A stretch of 64,000 bases of DNA from Christiangramia bathymodioli (GTDB taxonomy: Bacteria; Bacteroidota; Bacteroidia; Flavobacteriales; Flavobacteriaceae). The notes under the pieces are model-generated. The model made no database searches. It saw only the letters and a list, made by a program, of their open reading frames with translations, and was not told the DNA's origin. Made by a program: the position numbers and the translations under genes. How positions within the stretch are numbered: the first letter of the stretch is position 1; each line of letters starts with the position of its first letter. Location of the stretch: positions 124,001 to 188,000 of the forward strand of contig SRSL01000004.1 in NCBI GenBank assembly GCA_009735695.1. Reading direction: 5' to 3'. This document shows, one piece after another, positions 8,232-15,816 of the stretch.

Positions 8232-10190
8232 TTGATCTCAAAATCTACCATCGATAATGTATTTGAAACCGCCCGGGTGGAGGAGGTGATTGGCGATTTT
8301 GTGCAATTAAAAAGATCGGGAAGTAACCTGAAAGGCCTGAGTCCATTCACCGATGAGCGCACTCCCAGTTTTATGGTTTCACCGGTGAAGCAGATCTGGA
8401 AGGATTTCAGTAGCGGGAAAGGTGGTAATGTGGTGGCTTTTTTGATGGAGCACGAACATTTCACCTATCCAGAGGCTATCCGGTATCTGGCTAAGAAATA
8501 TGGGATCGAGATTGAGGAGACCCAGCAAAGCGAGAAGCAGAAGGAGCAGGCCAATGAGCGGGAAAGCATGTATTTGGTTTCGGAATATGCCAGCAAATTT
8601 TTTCAGCATTCTTTATTGGAAACCGATGAGGGTAAGGCGATAGGTTTAAGTTATTTCAAGGAGCGTGGCTTTACTTCTGAAACCATCAAAAAGTTCGATT
8701 TGGGGTATTCTCCAGATAAATGGGACGCTTTTACCAACAAGGCCCTTGAAGATGGTTATAAACTCGAATACCTTGAAAAAACAGGCTTGACCATCGTAAA
8801 GGAAGACAAAAAGTTCGACCGGTTTAAAGGCCGGGTGATGTTCCCGATACATTCCATGTCTGGACGTGTGCTGGGATTTGGTGGGCGTATTCTTTCGAAC
8901 ACTAAAAAAGCCGCTAAATACCTGAACTCTCCGGAAAGCGATATTTATCATAAAAGCAAGGTTCTTTACGGTATCTATCACGCGAAACAGGCAATTTCTA
9001 AAGAAGATAACTGTTACCTGGTTGAAGGTTATACCGATGTGATCCAGTTTTTCCAAAGCGGGATCGAGAACACGGTCTCCTCTTCCGGAACTGCCTTAAC
9101 ACCTGAGCAAATAAGGCTCATCAACCGTCTTACCAAAAATATCACTGTTCTTTTTGACGGAGATGCAGCCGGAACCCGTGCTTCGTTGCGCGGTATCGAT
9201 TTGATCCTGGAACAGGGAATGAATGTTAAGGTTTGTCCGTTTCCGGAAGGTGAGGACCCAGATAGTTTTGCGCGTGCCAATTCGGAACAAGAGATCAGGG
9301 ATTTCCTGGAAGAGAATTCTCATGATTTCATAAAATACAAGGCTTCACTATTGATGGATGAGGCCAAAAACGACCCGGTTAAAAAGGCGGGGCTTATTCG
9401 GGATATGGTGAATAGTATCGCCAAGATTCCTGATAATATTCAGCAGGAAGTTTATTTGCAGGAATGTTCTAGAATTATGGATATTTCTGATGAGGTTCTA
9501 TATGCTACCCTTGCCCAGATCCAGAATAAAGAGGTTCCGGCTTCGGCCCAGACTGGAAGAAAGAAGATGGAGGTGGTCAAGGAAAAACCTGCGGCTACAC
9601 CAAAGGTAGACCAGTTGTATATTCTGGAGCGGAATATCATCAAGATTTTGATGCTCTATGGAAATGAAACCGAAGATTTTGAAGATCTGCTTTTAAAGGA
9701 GAACGAAGAAACCGGAGAACTGCTACTTGAGCCAGATGTTCAGCAATCAAAAGTATTTGAAAAGGTTTTTCTCGATCTTCAGGAAGATGAGATCGCTTTT
9801 TCAAACGAAGATTTCAGAAAGCTTTATAATGTGCTTATCAATAAACTGAATACCGACGAGAAATTCGAGATCGGTAATGTAGTAAATGAACTGGAGCCTT
9901 CGCAGTCTAAGGAAATCACAGATATCCTTATGCAGGAAGAGCAGTATGAGCTCCATAGCTGGGATCGACACGATATTCCCGTAAAGAAAAAAGAGCAGAC
10001 GGTAAACCAGTACGTGAGCCAGACAATTCTGAATTTAAGACGCCATTTGATAGACCGGAAACTTCAGGAGCTTCTGGAAGACATTCGCGTAGCTGAAACC
10101 GAAGACCAACGAACGGATATCAAGAACGAAGTGGTTGGCTTTAATAAACTGCGAACCTTGCTTTCTGAAAGACTCGGCCGGGTTATGTAG
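8232..10190 (+). CDS. dnaG: DNA primase DnaG without zinc ligands
   Basis: This 652-residue replicative primase makes RNA primers and binds DnaB through its C-terminal domain. It has the N-terminal CHC2-type domain (about 1-100), the RNA polymerase core (about 120-250), and a Toprim domain with VEGYTDVI and the DGDAAG metal motif. The helicase-binding C-terminal region is rich in Glu and Lys. The four positions that bind zinc in E. coli DnaG (C40, H43, C61, C64) align here with S37, T40, D58 and S61 at identical spacing, so zinc cannot be bound in the normal way. The start is a TTG giving MISKSTIDNVFETARVEEVIG; there is no better-placed ATG. It overlaps the convergent regulator by 8 nt. Confidence 0.95.
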   Translation: MISKSTIDNVFETARVEEVIGDFVQLKRSGSNLKGLSPFTDERTPSFMVSPVKQIWKDFSSGKGGNVVAFLMEHEHFTYPEAIRYLAKKYGIEIEETQQSEKQKEQANERESMYLVSEYASKFFQHSLLETDEGKAIGLSYFKERGFTSETIKKFDLGYSPDKWDAFTNKALEDGYKLEYLEKTGLTIVKEDKKFDRFKGRVMFPIHSMSGRVLGFGGRILSNTKKAAKYLNSPESDIYHKSKVLYGIYHAKQAISKEDNCYLVEGYTDVIQFFQSGIENTVSSSGTALTPEQIRLINRLTKNITVLFDGDAAGTRASLRGIDLILEQGMNVKVCPFPEGEDPDSFARANSEQEIRDFLEENSHDFIKYKASLLMDEAKNDPVKKAGLIRDMVNSIAKIPDNIQQEVYLQECSRIMDISDEVLYATLAQIQNKEVPASAQTGRKKMEVVKEKPAATPKVDQLYILERNIIKILMLYGNETEDFEDLLLKENEETGELLLEPDVQQSKVFEKVFLDLQEDEIAFSNEDFRKLYNVLINKLNTDEKFEIGNVVNELEPSQSKEITDILMQEEQYELHSWDRHDIPVKKKEQTVNQYVSQTILNLRRHLIDRKLQELLEDIRVAETEDQRTDIKNEVVGFNKLRTLLSERLGRVM

Positions 10191-10821
10191 TATTTAACTG
10201 AAGCAGCCTGGACTGGGTGATCAGATCTGCTACATTATCCACTTTTAGTTTTTTAAGAAGTCGGGTCTTATAGGTGCTTACCGTTTTTTCGTTGATATCT
10301 AAAGCTTCGGCGATATCCTTATTACGTTTACCTGATGAGAGCAGGTTCAGTACTTCAGATTCACGTGTGGAAAGCTTTTTGAATTTTGTAATCAAACTCT
10401 TACCTCGGGAAATGCCTGAATTCAGCTTTTCTGTGATCTTGCGGTTGAGGTAAATTCCACCCCTTGCAACCTGGTAGATCGCTTTCTCCAAGGTATCGTT
10501 TTCGGCATGCTTGGAAATATATCCGGCAGCACCAGCTTTAATGGCACTTAATGCATACATTTCTTCCGGGTGTGAGCTAAAAATAAGGGTCTTTACATCA
10601 GGATATTCCTGCTTGATACGTCGTATGGCGTTGATTCCATTTATCTGGGGGAGGTCCAGTTCGATGATCAAAACGTCCGGCGCATCTTTCTCCAATTGAT
10701 TGAACAGCTGGGTTCCGCTGCCAACTCTGCCTGTTACCTGCAATGCCGGGTTGTTTTGTAATACACATTTTACACCTTCTAAAATAATAGGATGGTGATC
10801 TGCAATTAATACTCGATACAT
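10183..10821 (-). CDS. NarL/LuxR-type response regulator with degenerate receiver
   Basis: This 212-residue protein has a receiver-like domain at about 1-120 and a LuxR-type helix-turn-helix at about 148-205 (LSTRESEVLNLLSSGKRNKDIAEALDINEKTVSTYKTRLLKKL). The receiver lacks the phosphoryl-accepting Asp: the DLxMP position reads E54-L-D-L-P. One of the two metal-binding acids is replaced as well (A7-D8-H9 instead of x-D-D). The conserved Ser/Thr and Lys remain (FSS, SKH). It may therefore work without phosphorylation, with Glu54 possibly mimicking the active state. No histidine kinase is nearby. Confidence 0.9.
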   Translation of the reverse strand: MYRVLIADHHPIILEGVKCVLQNNPALQVTGRVGSGTQLFNQLEKDAPDVLIIELDLPQINGINAIRRIKQEYPDVKTLIFSSHPEEMYALSAIKAGAAGYISKHAENDTLEKAIYQVARGGIYLNRKITEKLNSGISRGKSLITKFKKLSTRESEVLNLLSSGKRNKDIAEALDINEKTVSTYKTRLLKKLKVDNVADLITQSRLLQLNTT

Positions 10822-10935
10822 GATTTTAAGTTAAAAACAAGTCCGGGGGTAACTCGTTGGGATTGCTATTGTTAACCTAAAATAATGCTTTGAATAATTA
10901 AAAGGTAAAAGATGTTAACATATTCGACAACAGGT

Positions 10936-11727
10936 CTATTTCTTAAGATGAACGGGGATTTCGCAGACAGGAATTGGAAGCATTTTATGCTGGTTTGCGG
11001 TGTTCAGTCGTGAATAGATATCAAAAACTTCTCGCTGTCTTCCGTTGAAATCTGATGAAATTTTACCGCTATCTTTTTCCAGCATGGCCCATTCCAGTTC
11101 ATCGTACGATGCACCTAGCTGGTCTTCGTCGCTGCGGCTGTCTCCGAATAAACCATCGGTAGGTGGTGCAACCATGATTTCATCGATAATATTCAGGTAT
11201 TTTCCCAGTTCATATACTTCACTTTTTACAAGGTCTGCGATAGGACTCAGGTCTACGCCTCCATCACCGTATTTGGTATAAAAGCCCACCCCGAAATCTT
11301 CAACTTTATTACCGGTACCGGCAACCAGGTATTTGTGAAGTCCGGCGAAATAATAAAGGGTGGTCATGCGTAATCGGGCCCTGGAATTTGCCAGGGCCAG
11401 GTCTAAAGTAGCTGTTTCTCTGTGCTGAGGCATGGCATTTTTAAACTGGTCGAAAACAGGTGTAAGATTTACTTCAAGATCGCTTACATTGGCGAAATTA
11501 TGCTGGAGTTCGTCGATATGTTTTCTCGCCCTGCTTATCTGTCCCTTATCCTGATGAATGGGCATTTCCAGGCAAAGTGTGTTCATGCCTGTTTTGGCAC
11601 AAAGGGTGGAGGTTACTGCTGAATCGATCCCGCCACTTACGCCTACAACAAATCCGTTCATGTTCGCCCTGGTAGCGTAATCCTTTAGCCAGTTTATGAT
11701 ATGATCGGCAACCTTTTCTGTCTGCAT
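10936..11727 (-). CDS. nadE: Ammonia-dependent NAD+ synthetase
   Basis: This 263-residue N-type ATP pyrophosphatase converts nicotinic acid adenine dinucleotide and ammonia to NAD+. The PP-loop is VGVSGGIDSAV at about 28-38. Further family motifs are TGNKVEDFGVGFYTKYGDGGVD and the substrate loop GLFGDSRSDEDQLG. There is no N-terminal nitrilase domain, so it needs free ammonia. It lies upstream of the response regulator (114-bp gap) and diverges from gldB. Confidence 0.95.
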   Translation of the reverse strand: MQTEKVADHIINWLKDYATRANMNGFVVGVSGGIDSAVTSTLCAKTGMNTLCLEMPIHQDKGQISRARKHIDELQHNFANVSDLEVNLTPVFDQFKNAMPQHRETATLDLALANSRARLRMTTLYYFAGLHKYLVAGTGNKVEDFGVGFYTKYGDGGVDLSPIADLVKSEVYELGKYLNIIDEIMVAPPTDGLFGDSRSDEDQLGASYDELEWAMLEKDSGKISSDFNGRQREVFDIYSRLNTANQHKMLPIPVCEIPVHLKK

Positions 11728-11834
11728 AAATGTTGGGTGTTTTTAATTGTAAGTAATACCTTTGCCACACAAATCTAATACTAAAACTCAATTTTTGAAA
11801 GGCACTGGCGTTAAAGCCTTCAAAGTACGGATTT

Positions 11835-12794
11835 ATGCTGAAGAGATTCTTTTTTTTACTCGTTGTTTTTTTGATGATTGGTTGTAATGAAACTTCCGAA
11901 ACGGAAGAAAAGATCGAGCAAGTGAATGTTGAATTTGAGGTGGTGCGTTTTGATAGATTGTTTGCTGAGGCAACAGAAGAAAATCTTTCAGAATTACAGG
12001 CGCAATATCCCTTTCTGTTTCCTGAACAGTACCCAGACAGCATTTGGGTTCAGAAATTGACCGACAGTCTTCAGCTTGAGATCGAAGAGGAGGTGCATAA
12101 ATCCTTCCCGGAGTTTAGCGGAATAAATGATGAGCTTCACAGCCTTTTTCAGCACACCAAATATTATTTCCCTGATTTTGAGGCGCCAGATGTGATTACG
12201 GTCACTTCAGAAGTAGATTACAAGAACAAGGTGATCTATTCAGAAGACTATATGTTCATAGCGTTGGATACCTATCTGGGGGAGGATCATAAGTTTTATA
12301 TTGGCCTTCAGGAATACCTTAAAAAGAATTTTAGAGAATCTCAGATAAGCGTGGATGCAGCTACCGAAATTGCAGAAAATTATGTGCCGGCGCCGGATTC
12401 ACGGACATTCCTTGCCCATATGCTTTACTACGGAAAGATCCTGTATCTAAAGGATAAGCTCATTCCTTTTAAAGATGATGCCGAGAAGATAGGCTATACT
12501 CAAAAAGAACTGGATTGGGCGGCTTCCAATGAAGACCAGATATGGCGCTATTTCGTGGAAAATGAATTGCTTTTCGATACCGATTCACAATTATATAGCC
12601 GTTTTTTGTACCCGGCGCCTTTCTCGAAATTTTATCTTCAGCTTGATGCTGAATCCCCGGCGCGTCTGGGACAGTACATAGGCTGGATGATCATTCGTTC
12701 GTATATGGATAAGAACGATGTTTCTATCAATAAAATGCTGAACACTTCAGCTGAAGAACTATTCAATAACGCAAAATATAAACCGAAGAAATAA
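11835..12794 (+). CDS. gldB: Gliding motility lipoprotein GldB
   Basis: This 319-residue lipoprotein has a lipobox ending MIGC17 after a short hydrophobic signal. The mature protein contains the GldB hallmarks: FDRLFAEA, SELQAQYPFLFPEQYPDSIWVQKL and the long helical C-terminal half (VENELLFDTDSQLYSRFLYPAPFSKFYLQLDAESPARLGQYIGWMIIRSYM). In Flavobacterium johnsoniae gldB is required for gliding. Its molecular role is unclear. It overlaps gldC by 1 nt, so the two are translationally coupled. Confidence 0.93.
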   Translation: MLKRFFFLLVVFLMIGCNETSETEEKIEQVNVEFEVVRFDRLFAEATEENLSELQAQYPFLFPEQYPDSIWVQKLTDSLQLEIEEEVHKSFPEFSGINDELHSLFQHTKYYFPDFEAPDVITVTSEVDYKNKVIYSEDYMFIALDTYLGEDHKFYIGLQEYLKKNFRESQISVDAATEIAENYVPAPDSRTFLAHMLYYGKILYLKDKLIPFKDDAEKIGYTQKELDWAASNEDQIWRYFVENELLFDTDSQLYSRFLYPAPFSKFYLQLDAESPARLGQYIGWMIIRSYMDKNDVSINKMLNTSAEELFNNAKYKPKK

Positions 12795-13132
12795 TGTCTC
12801 AATTCAAGAAGTCTGATATCAATATCGAAGTGGTAACCGATGAAAACCACGTTCCGGAATCCATTACCTGGACTGCCGAAGACGGGAATGTGTATAAGGA
12901 AGAGGCCAAGGCGCTCATGCTTTCAGTATGGGATAGCGAGCAACAGGAAACCCTAAGGATCGATCTTTGGACCAAAGAGATGCCGGTAGACGAAATGAAG
13001 AAGTTCTTTCACCAAACCCTGGTTTCCATGAGCGAGACTTACTTCCGCGCCACCCAGGACGACAAGATGAGGGATACCATGAAGGATTTTTGTGATTATT
13101 TCGCTGAAAAGACCGAGATCAAAAAGCAGTAA
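12794..13132 (+). CDS. gldC: Gliding motility protein GldC
   Basis: This 112-residue soluble protein has no signal peptide. The conserved segments ITWTAEDG, KALMLSVWDSEQQETLRIDLWTKEMPVDEMKKFFHQTL and ETYFRATQD identify GldC, which improves but is not essential for gliding in the model organism. Its ATG overlaps the last base of the gldB stop, and its stop abuts the TTG start of the next gene. Confidence 0.93.
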   Translation: MSQFKKSDINIEVVTDENHVPESITWTAEDGNVYKEEAKALMLSVWDSEQQETLRIDLWTKEMPVDEMKKFFHQTLVSMSETYFRATQDDKMRDTMKDFCDYFAEKTEIKKQ

Positions 13133-13501
13133 TTGGAACAGCTCATTTTCGTCTATAATGCCGATTCCGGAAAGCTGAATAGTTTGCTGGACAGCCTGCA
13201 CAAGGTAGTAAGACCTTCTACTTATGATTGCAAATTATGTGCGCTAACCTACGGGCTTAAAGATGAAAAAAGATCCTGGCGTGAATTCTTGGAAAAGCTC
13301 GATGTGGAAACTGAGTTCCTGCATCGGGATGAATTCAGGAAGCAATACGCATCCAAATTTGGGTATAAATTTGAATTTCCACTGGTTTTATTAAAAAGCA
13401 ATAAGGGCCTGGAGGTTTTTGTTTCGAAAGATGAAATCAACCAGCTTAATTCACTCGATGAACTGATAAGATTAATTGACTCCCGTTGGAATCCTAGTTA
13501 A
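13133..13501 (+). CDS. Conserved hypothetical protein with CxxC motif
   Basis: I do not recognise a named family. The 122-residue soluble protein starts IFVYNADSGKLNSLLDSLHKVV, contains C-K-L-C at about 33-36, and has a thioredoxin-like alternation of strands and helices (FPLVLLKSNKGLEVFVS). The start is TTG at 13133, directly after the gldC TAA, with no in-frame ATG near it. The packing suggests it belongs to the gldB-gldC transcript, but a motility role is only an inference. Confidence 0.7.
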   Translation: MEQLIFVYNADSGKLNSLLDSLHKVVRPSTYDCKLCALTYGLKDEKRSWREFLEKLDVETEFLHRDEFRKQYASKFGYKFEFPLVLLKSNKGLEVFVSKDEINQLNSLDELIRLIDSRWNPS

Positions 13502-13524
13502 TTTTTAGAAAAAAAGCTGATCGT

Positions 13525-14097
13525 CTAAGAAAAGAAAAGTGGAATATAATCGATAACCTGCCATTCATTGTTTAATTTCTTAAATAGAATATATTCACCT
13601 CCCACATTGTGCCTGGATGTTGAGGTGACATAAAGCAGAACAGCCTTATCCTGGCTGCTATTTAGGATAAGCTTACTTAGCATTATTACTTCATCATAAT
13701 GAGATTCAGTTGCTTTAGTTGGTGTAAAGCTTACCTCGAGGGTTTTATGGCTGAAGTTTTCGGTTGATTCAGGTAAATAACTGAGTTTTGAATATTGGTC
13801 TTTATCCTCAATAAAAGAGAATTCCTGAGGTAATCTGTCGATATAACTAAAGTCAAATTCTATAGGAGTTTTTGAAACCTGAACTTTCCATTTCTCGATT
13901 GGACTTTTATCTTCCTTTAAATCTTTTTTATATCTGGGAGGAATATTATTCTTATGATCAATAATTGTTTTGTCCAGGATTTCCTTAAAGGAAGCATCAA
14001 AGATCTTTTCAGTCTCAGGTTGATTTCCGCAACTTGAGAATTGGGCTACCATTAAAGCAATAAAAATAAATTGAACAATTTCCCTGAATGACTTCAT
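13525..14097 (-). CDS. Hypothetical lipoprotein
   Basis: This 190-residue protein has a hydrophobic N-terminus and the lipobox-like FSSC23, so it is probably a lipoprotein. The mature part is unrecognised. Its C-terminal half (KAVLLYVTSTSRHNVGGEYILFKKLNNEWQVIDYIPLFFS) resembles the strands of an SnoaL/NTF2- or DUF-type fold, but I cannot name it. It is 45 bp downstream of engB on the same strand and may be read through from it. Confidence 0.7.
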   Translation of the reverse strand: MKSFREIVQFIFIALMVAQFSSCGNQPETEKIFDASFKEILDKTIIDHKNNIPPRYKKDLKEDKSPIEKWKVQVSKTPIEFDFSYIDRLPQEFSFIEDKDQYSKLSYLPESTENFSHKTLEVSFTPTKATESHYDEVIMLSKLILNSSQDKAVLLYVTSTSRHNVGGEYILFKKLNNEWQVIDYIPLFFS

Positions 14098-14142
14098 TGA
14101 CCTTATTTTTCGATAACAATAAAGTCTAAATGTATAATTTAA

Positions 14143-14748
14143 TTAGGAGATTGCTGGCAGATCATTCAACCCATCTATATAATCCAGGATATCCTCCCTG
14201 CCTAATCCAGATGTAGCTGAGGTGACGAAGTATACCGGCATTTCCTCCCAGGTTTCAAGCATTTCAGCTTTATAATTTGCCAGGTTCTTTTCCAGTTCTT
14301 TTGGCTTTAACTTGTCGGCTTTGGTGAAGATGATACAGAAGGGAATCGCATGTTCGCCCAGCCACTGCATGAATTCCATATCGATGGCCTGCGGTTTGTG
14401 CCGTGAATCGATCAGTACGAATGCACAAACCATTTGCTCTCTCTTCTCGAAATAGGCGGTAATGAATTTCTGAAATACCCGCTTGGTAGATTTTGAAACT
14501 TTGGCGTAACCATAACCTGGCAGATCAACCAGGTGCCAGTTCTTATTGATCAAAAAATGGTTGATAAGCTGAGTTTTTCCAGGTTTTGCAGATGTTTTTG
14601 CCAGCGATTTTCTGCCGGTAAGCATATTAATAAGGGAAGACTTTCCTACATTACTACGGCCTATAAAGGCATATTCCGGTAAGGAGCTTTTTGGGCAGAG
14701 TTCTACCTTGGAGTTGCTGATCACGAATTCAGCCGATTTGATCTTCAT
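14143..14748 (-). CDS. engB: Ribosome biogenesis GTP-binding protein EngB/YsxC
   Basis: This 201-residue small GTPase is needed for assembly of the large ribosomal subunit. The G1 motif GRSNVGKSS is at about 30-38, G3 is DLPGYGYAKV, G4 is TKADK and G5 is SATSG, all in order and at normal spacing. It is 12 bp downstream of the alpha/beta hydrolase gene, probably on one transcript. Confidence 0.96.
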   Translation of the reverse strand: MKIKSAEFVISNSKVELCPKSSLPEYAFIGRSNVGKSSLINMLTGRKSLAKTSAKPGKTQLINHFLINKNWHLVDLPGYGYAKVSKSTKRVFQKFITAYFEKREQMVCAFVLIDSRHKPQAIDMEFMQWLGEHAIPFCIIFTKADKLKPKELEKNLANYKAEMLETWEEMPVYFVTSATSGLGREDILDYIDGLNDLPAIS

Positions 14749-14760
14749 GGGATCCTGTTT

Positions 14761-15525
14761 TTAGATATTGCGCTCTTTCAGCCAGGCGTGTAGCAACTGG
14801 TTGAATTCTTCCGGGTGCTCCATCATGGCTGCGTGCCCGCATTTGTCGATCCAGTACAAATCGGAATCAGGTAATAACCGGTCAAAATCCTCGGCAACCT
14901 CAGGCGGAGTCACGGTATCATTCTTTCCCCAGATGATGCAGGTTGGAGTTTTCATTCGAGGTAAATCTTTCGCCATATTGTGTCTGATGGCACTTTTTGC
15001 GATGGCCAGGGTTTTAACCAGTTTGTTTCGATCGCTTACCGTTTCGTAAACCTCGTCTACAATTTCCTTGGTTGCTACCTCGGGATCATAAAAAACCGCC
15101 TGGGCTTTCTTCTTGATAAAATCATAATCCCCTCGCCTGGGATAGCTTTCTCCCATGGCATTTTCATAAAGGCCTGAGCTACCTGTGATCACAAGCGCCT
15201 CCACAATTTCCGGAAACATTTTGGTGGTAAGTAAGGCGATATGTCCACCGAGGGAATTACCAAGCAGGATCACCTTTTCAAAGCCTTTAAAATCGATAAA
15301 TTCTTTCAGGTATTTGGCAAAAGTGCCCACGCTGGTCTTTAATAAAGACATGGAATATAAAGGAAGTTCGGGGATAAGTACTTTGTAGCCTTTCTCAGGA
15401 AAATAGTCGGTTACACCATCGAAATTGCTCAAACCACCCATCAAACCATGAAGGATAACAATTGGAGTTCCTTCTCCTTTTTCAAGATATGTAAATTTCC
15501 CCTCTTGCCTTAAGTGATCTTTCAT
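14761..15525 (-). CDS. Alpha/beta hydrolase
   Basis: This 254-residue hydrolase has the oxyanion segment VILHGLMGG, the nucleophile elbow LLGNSLGGH with Ser as nucleophile, the acid Asp in IIWGKNDTVTPP, and the His in DKCGHAAMMEHPEEF. The triad is complete. There is no signal peptide, so it is cytoplasmic. Such proteins include esterases and C-C hydrolases, and the substrate cannot be read from sequence. Its leader contains one TATATTTG box at 15558-15551 and a second further up at 15729-15722. Confidence 0.88.
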   Translation of the reverse strand: MKDHLRQEGKFTYLEKGEGTPIVILHGLMGGLSNFDGVTDYFPEKGYKVLIPELPLYSMSLLKTSVGTFAKYLKEFIDFKGFEKVILLGNSLGGHIALLTTKMFPEIVEALVITGSSGLYENAMGESYPRRGDYDFIKKKAQAVFYDPEVATKEIVDEVYETVSDRNKLVKTLAIAKSAIRHNMAKDLPRMKTPTCIIWGKNDTVTPPEVAEDFDRLLPDSDLYWIDKCGHAAMMEHPEEFNQLLHAWLKERNI

Positions 15526-15550
15526 TTATAGCCTTTGCGGTTAGGAATCG

Positions 15551-15558
15551 CAAATATA
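15551..15558 (-). promoter_or_regulatory. -7 promoter box for the hydrolase-engB unit
   Basis: The minus strand reads TATATTTG (TAnnTTTG) with a TTG about 22 bp upstream. It lies 26 nt upstream of the hydrolase ATG. Confidence 0.6.
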
Positions 15559-15643
15559 GCGATTTGAATACAAGTATAAGCAATTTTGCAAAACTGCAAA
15601 GGGAAATTGGAGGCTGCGGCAGTGCTTTCAAATTCGCCATGGA

Positions 15644-15672
15644 AAGTGGGAAAATAGGTTTTTCTCCCACTT
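15644..15672. repeat. Perfect 8-bp inverted repeat (AAGTGGGA / TCCCACTT)
   Basis: The arms are at 15644-15651 and 15665-15672 with a 13-nt loop. The GTGGGAAAAT of the left arm resembles the MraZ box GTGGTAAAAT found about 110 bp downstream. It may be an RNA hairpin in the minus-strand leader or an accessory MraZ site. Confidence 0.4.
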
Positions 15673-15721
15673 GATTTCAAAATCCTGAAGCCTAAGTAAA
15701 TAGGGCTATTCGGAAGGTTTT

Positions 15722-15750
15722 CAAATATATAGACAAGCAAAACTTATCAA
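15722..15750 (-). promoter_or_regulatory. Second minus-strand promoter (TTG-N18-TATATTTG)
   Basis: On the minus strand TTG at 15750-15748 precedes TATATTTG (15729-15722) by 18 bp, a good fit to the Bacteroidota consensus. It starts almost 200 nt before the hydrolase gene and is back-to-back with the MraZ boxes. Confidence 0.5.
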
Positions 15751-15754
15751 CATT

Positions 15755-15780
15755 GTGGTAAAAAGTGGTAAAATGTGGTA
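15755..15780 (+). promoter_or_regulatory. MraZ operator: three GTGGTA direct repeats
   Basis: GTGGTA occurs at 15755-15760, 15765-15770 and 15775-15780 with an exact 10-bp period (GTGGTAAAAA GTGGTAAAAT GTGGTA). MraZ is known to bind closely spaced G-rich direct repeats at its own promoter. The array covers the expected -33 region of the promoter at 15791-15798, so MraZ binding should repress the operon. Confidence 0.82.
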
Positions 15781-15790
15781 ATTTTTTCAA

Positions 15791-15798
15791 TATATTTG
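15791..15798 (+). promoter_or_regulatory. -7 box of the dcw operon promoter
   Basis: TATATTTG matches TAnnTTTG and lies 18 bp upstream of the mraZ GTG. It is the only good promoter candidate for the long operon that follows. Confidence 0.7.
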
Positions 15799-15816
15799 GC
15801 TCTATAATACCTAACC

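Noticed and set aside
10871-10919. Two GTTAAC palindromes 43 bp apart upstream of the response regulator
   Set aside because: A 6-bp A/T-rich palindrome occurring twice is expected by chance in such DNA, and no further symmetry supports an operator.
11704-11720. A second GGCAACCTTTT resembling the ECF -35 motif
   Set aside because: It lies inside the coding part of nadE and has no CGTC at the right distance.
11546-12043. A 165-codon minus-strand frame spanning nadE, the nadE-gldB gap and the start of gldB
   Set aside because: It overlaps two well-supported genes and its translation has no family features.
15522-15740. A 72-codon minus-strand frame upstream of the hydrolase
   Set aside because: Its only start is a TTG located upstream of the promoter box contained in the frame itself, so it could not be translated from that promoter.
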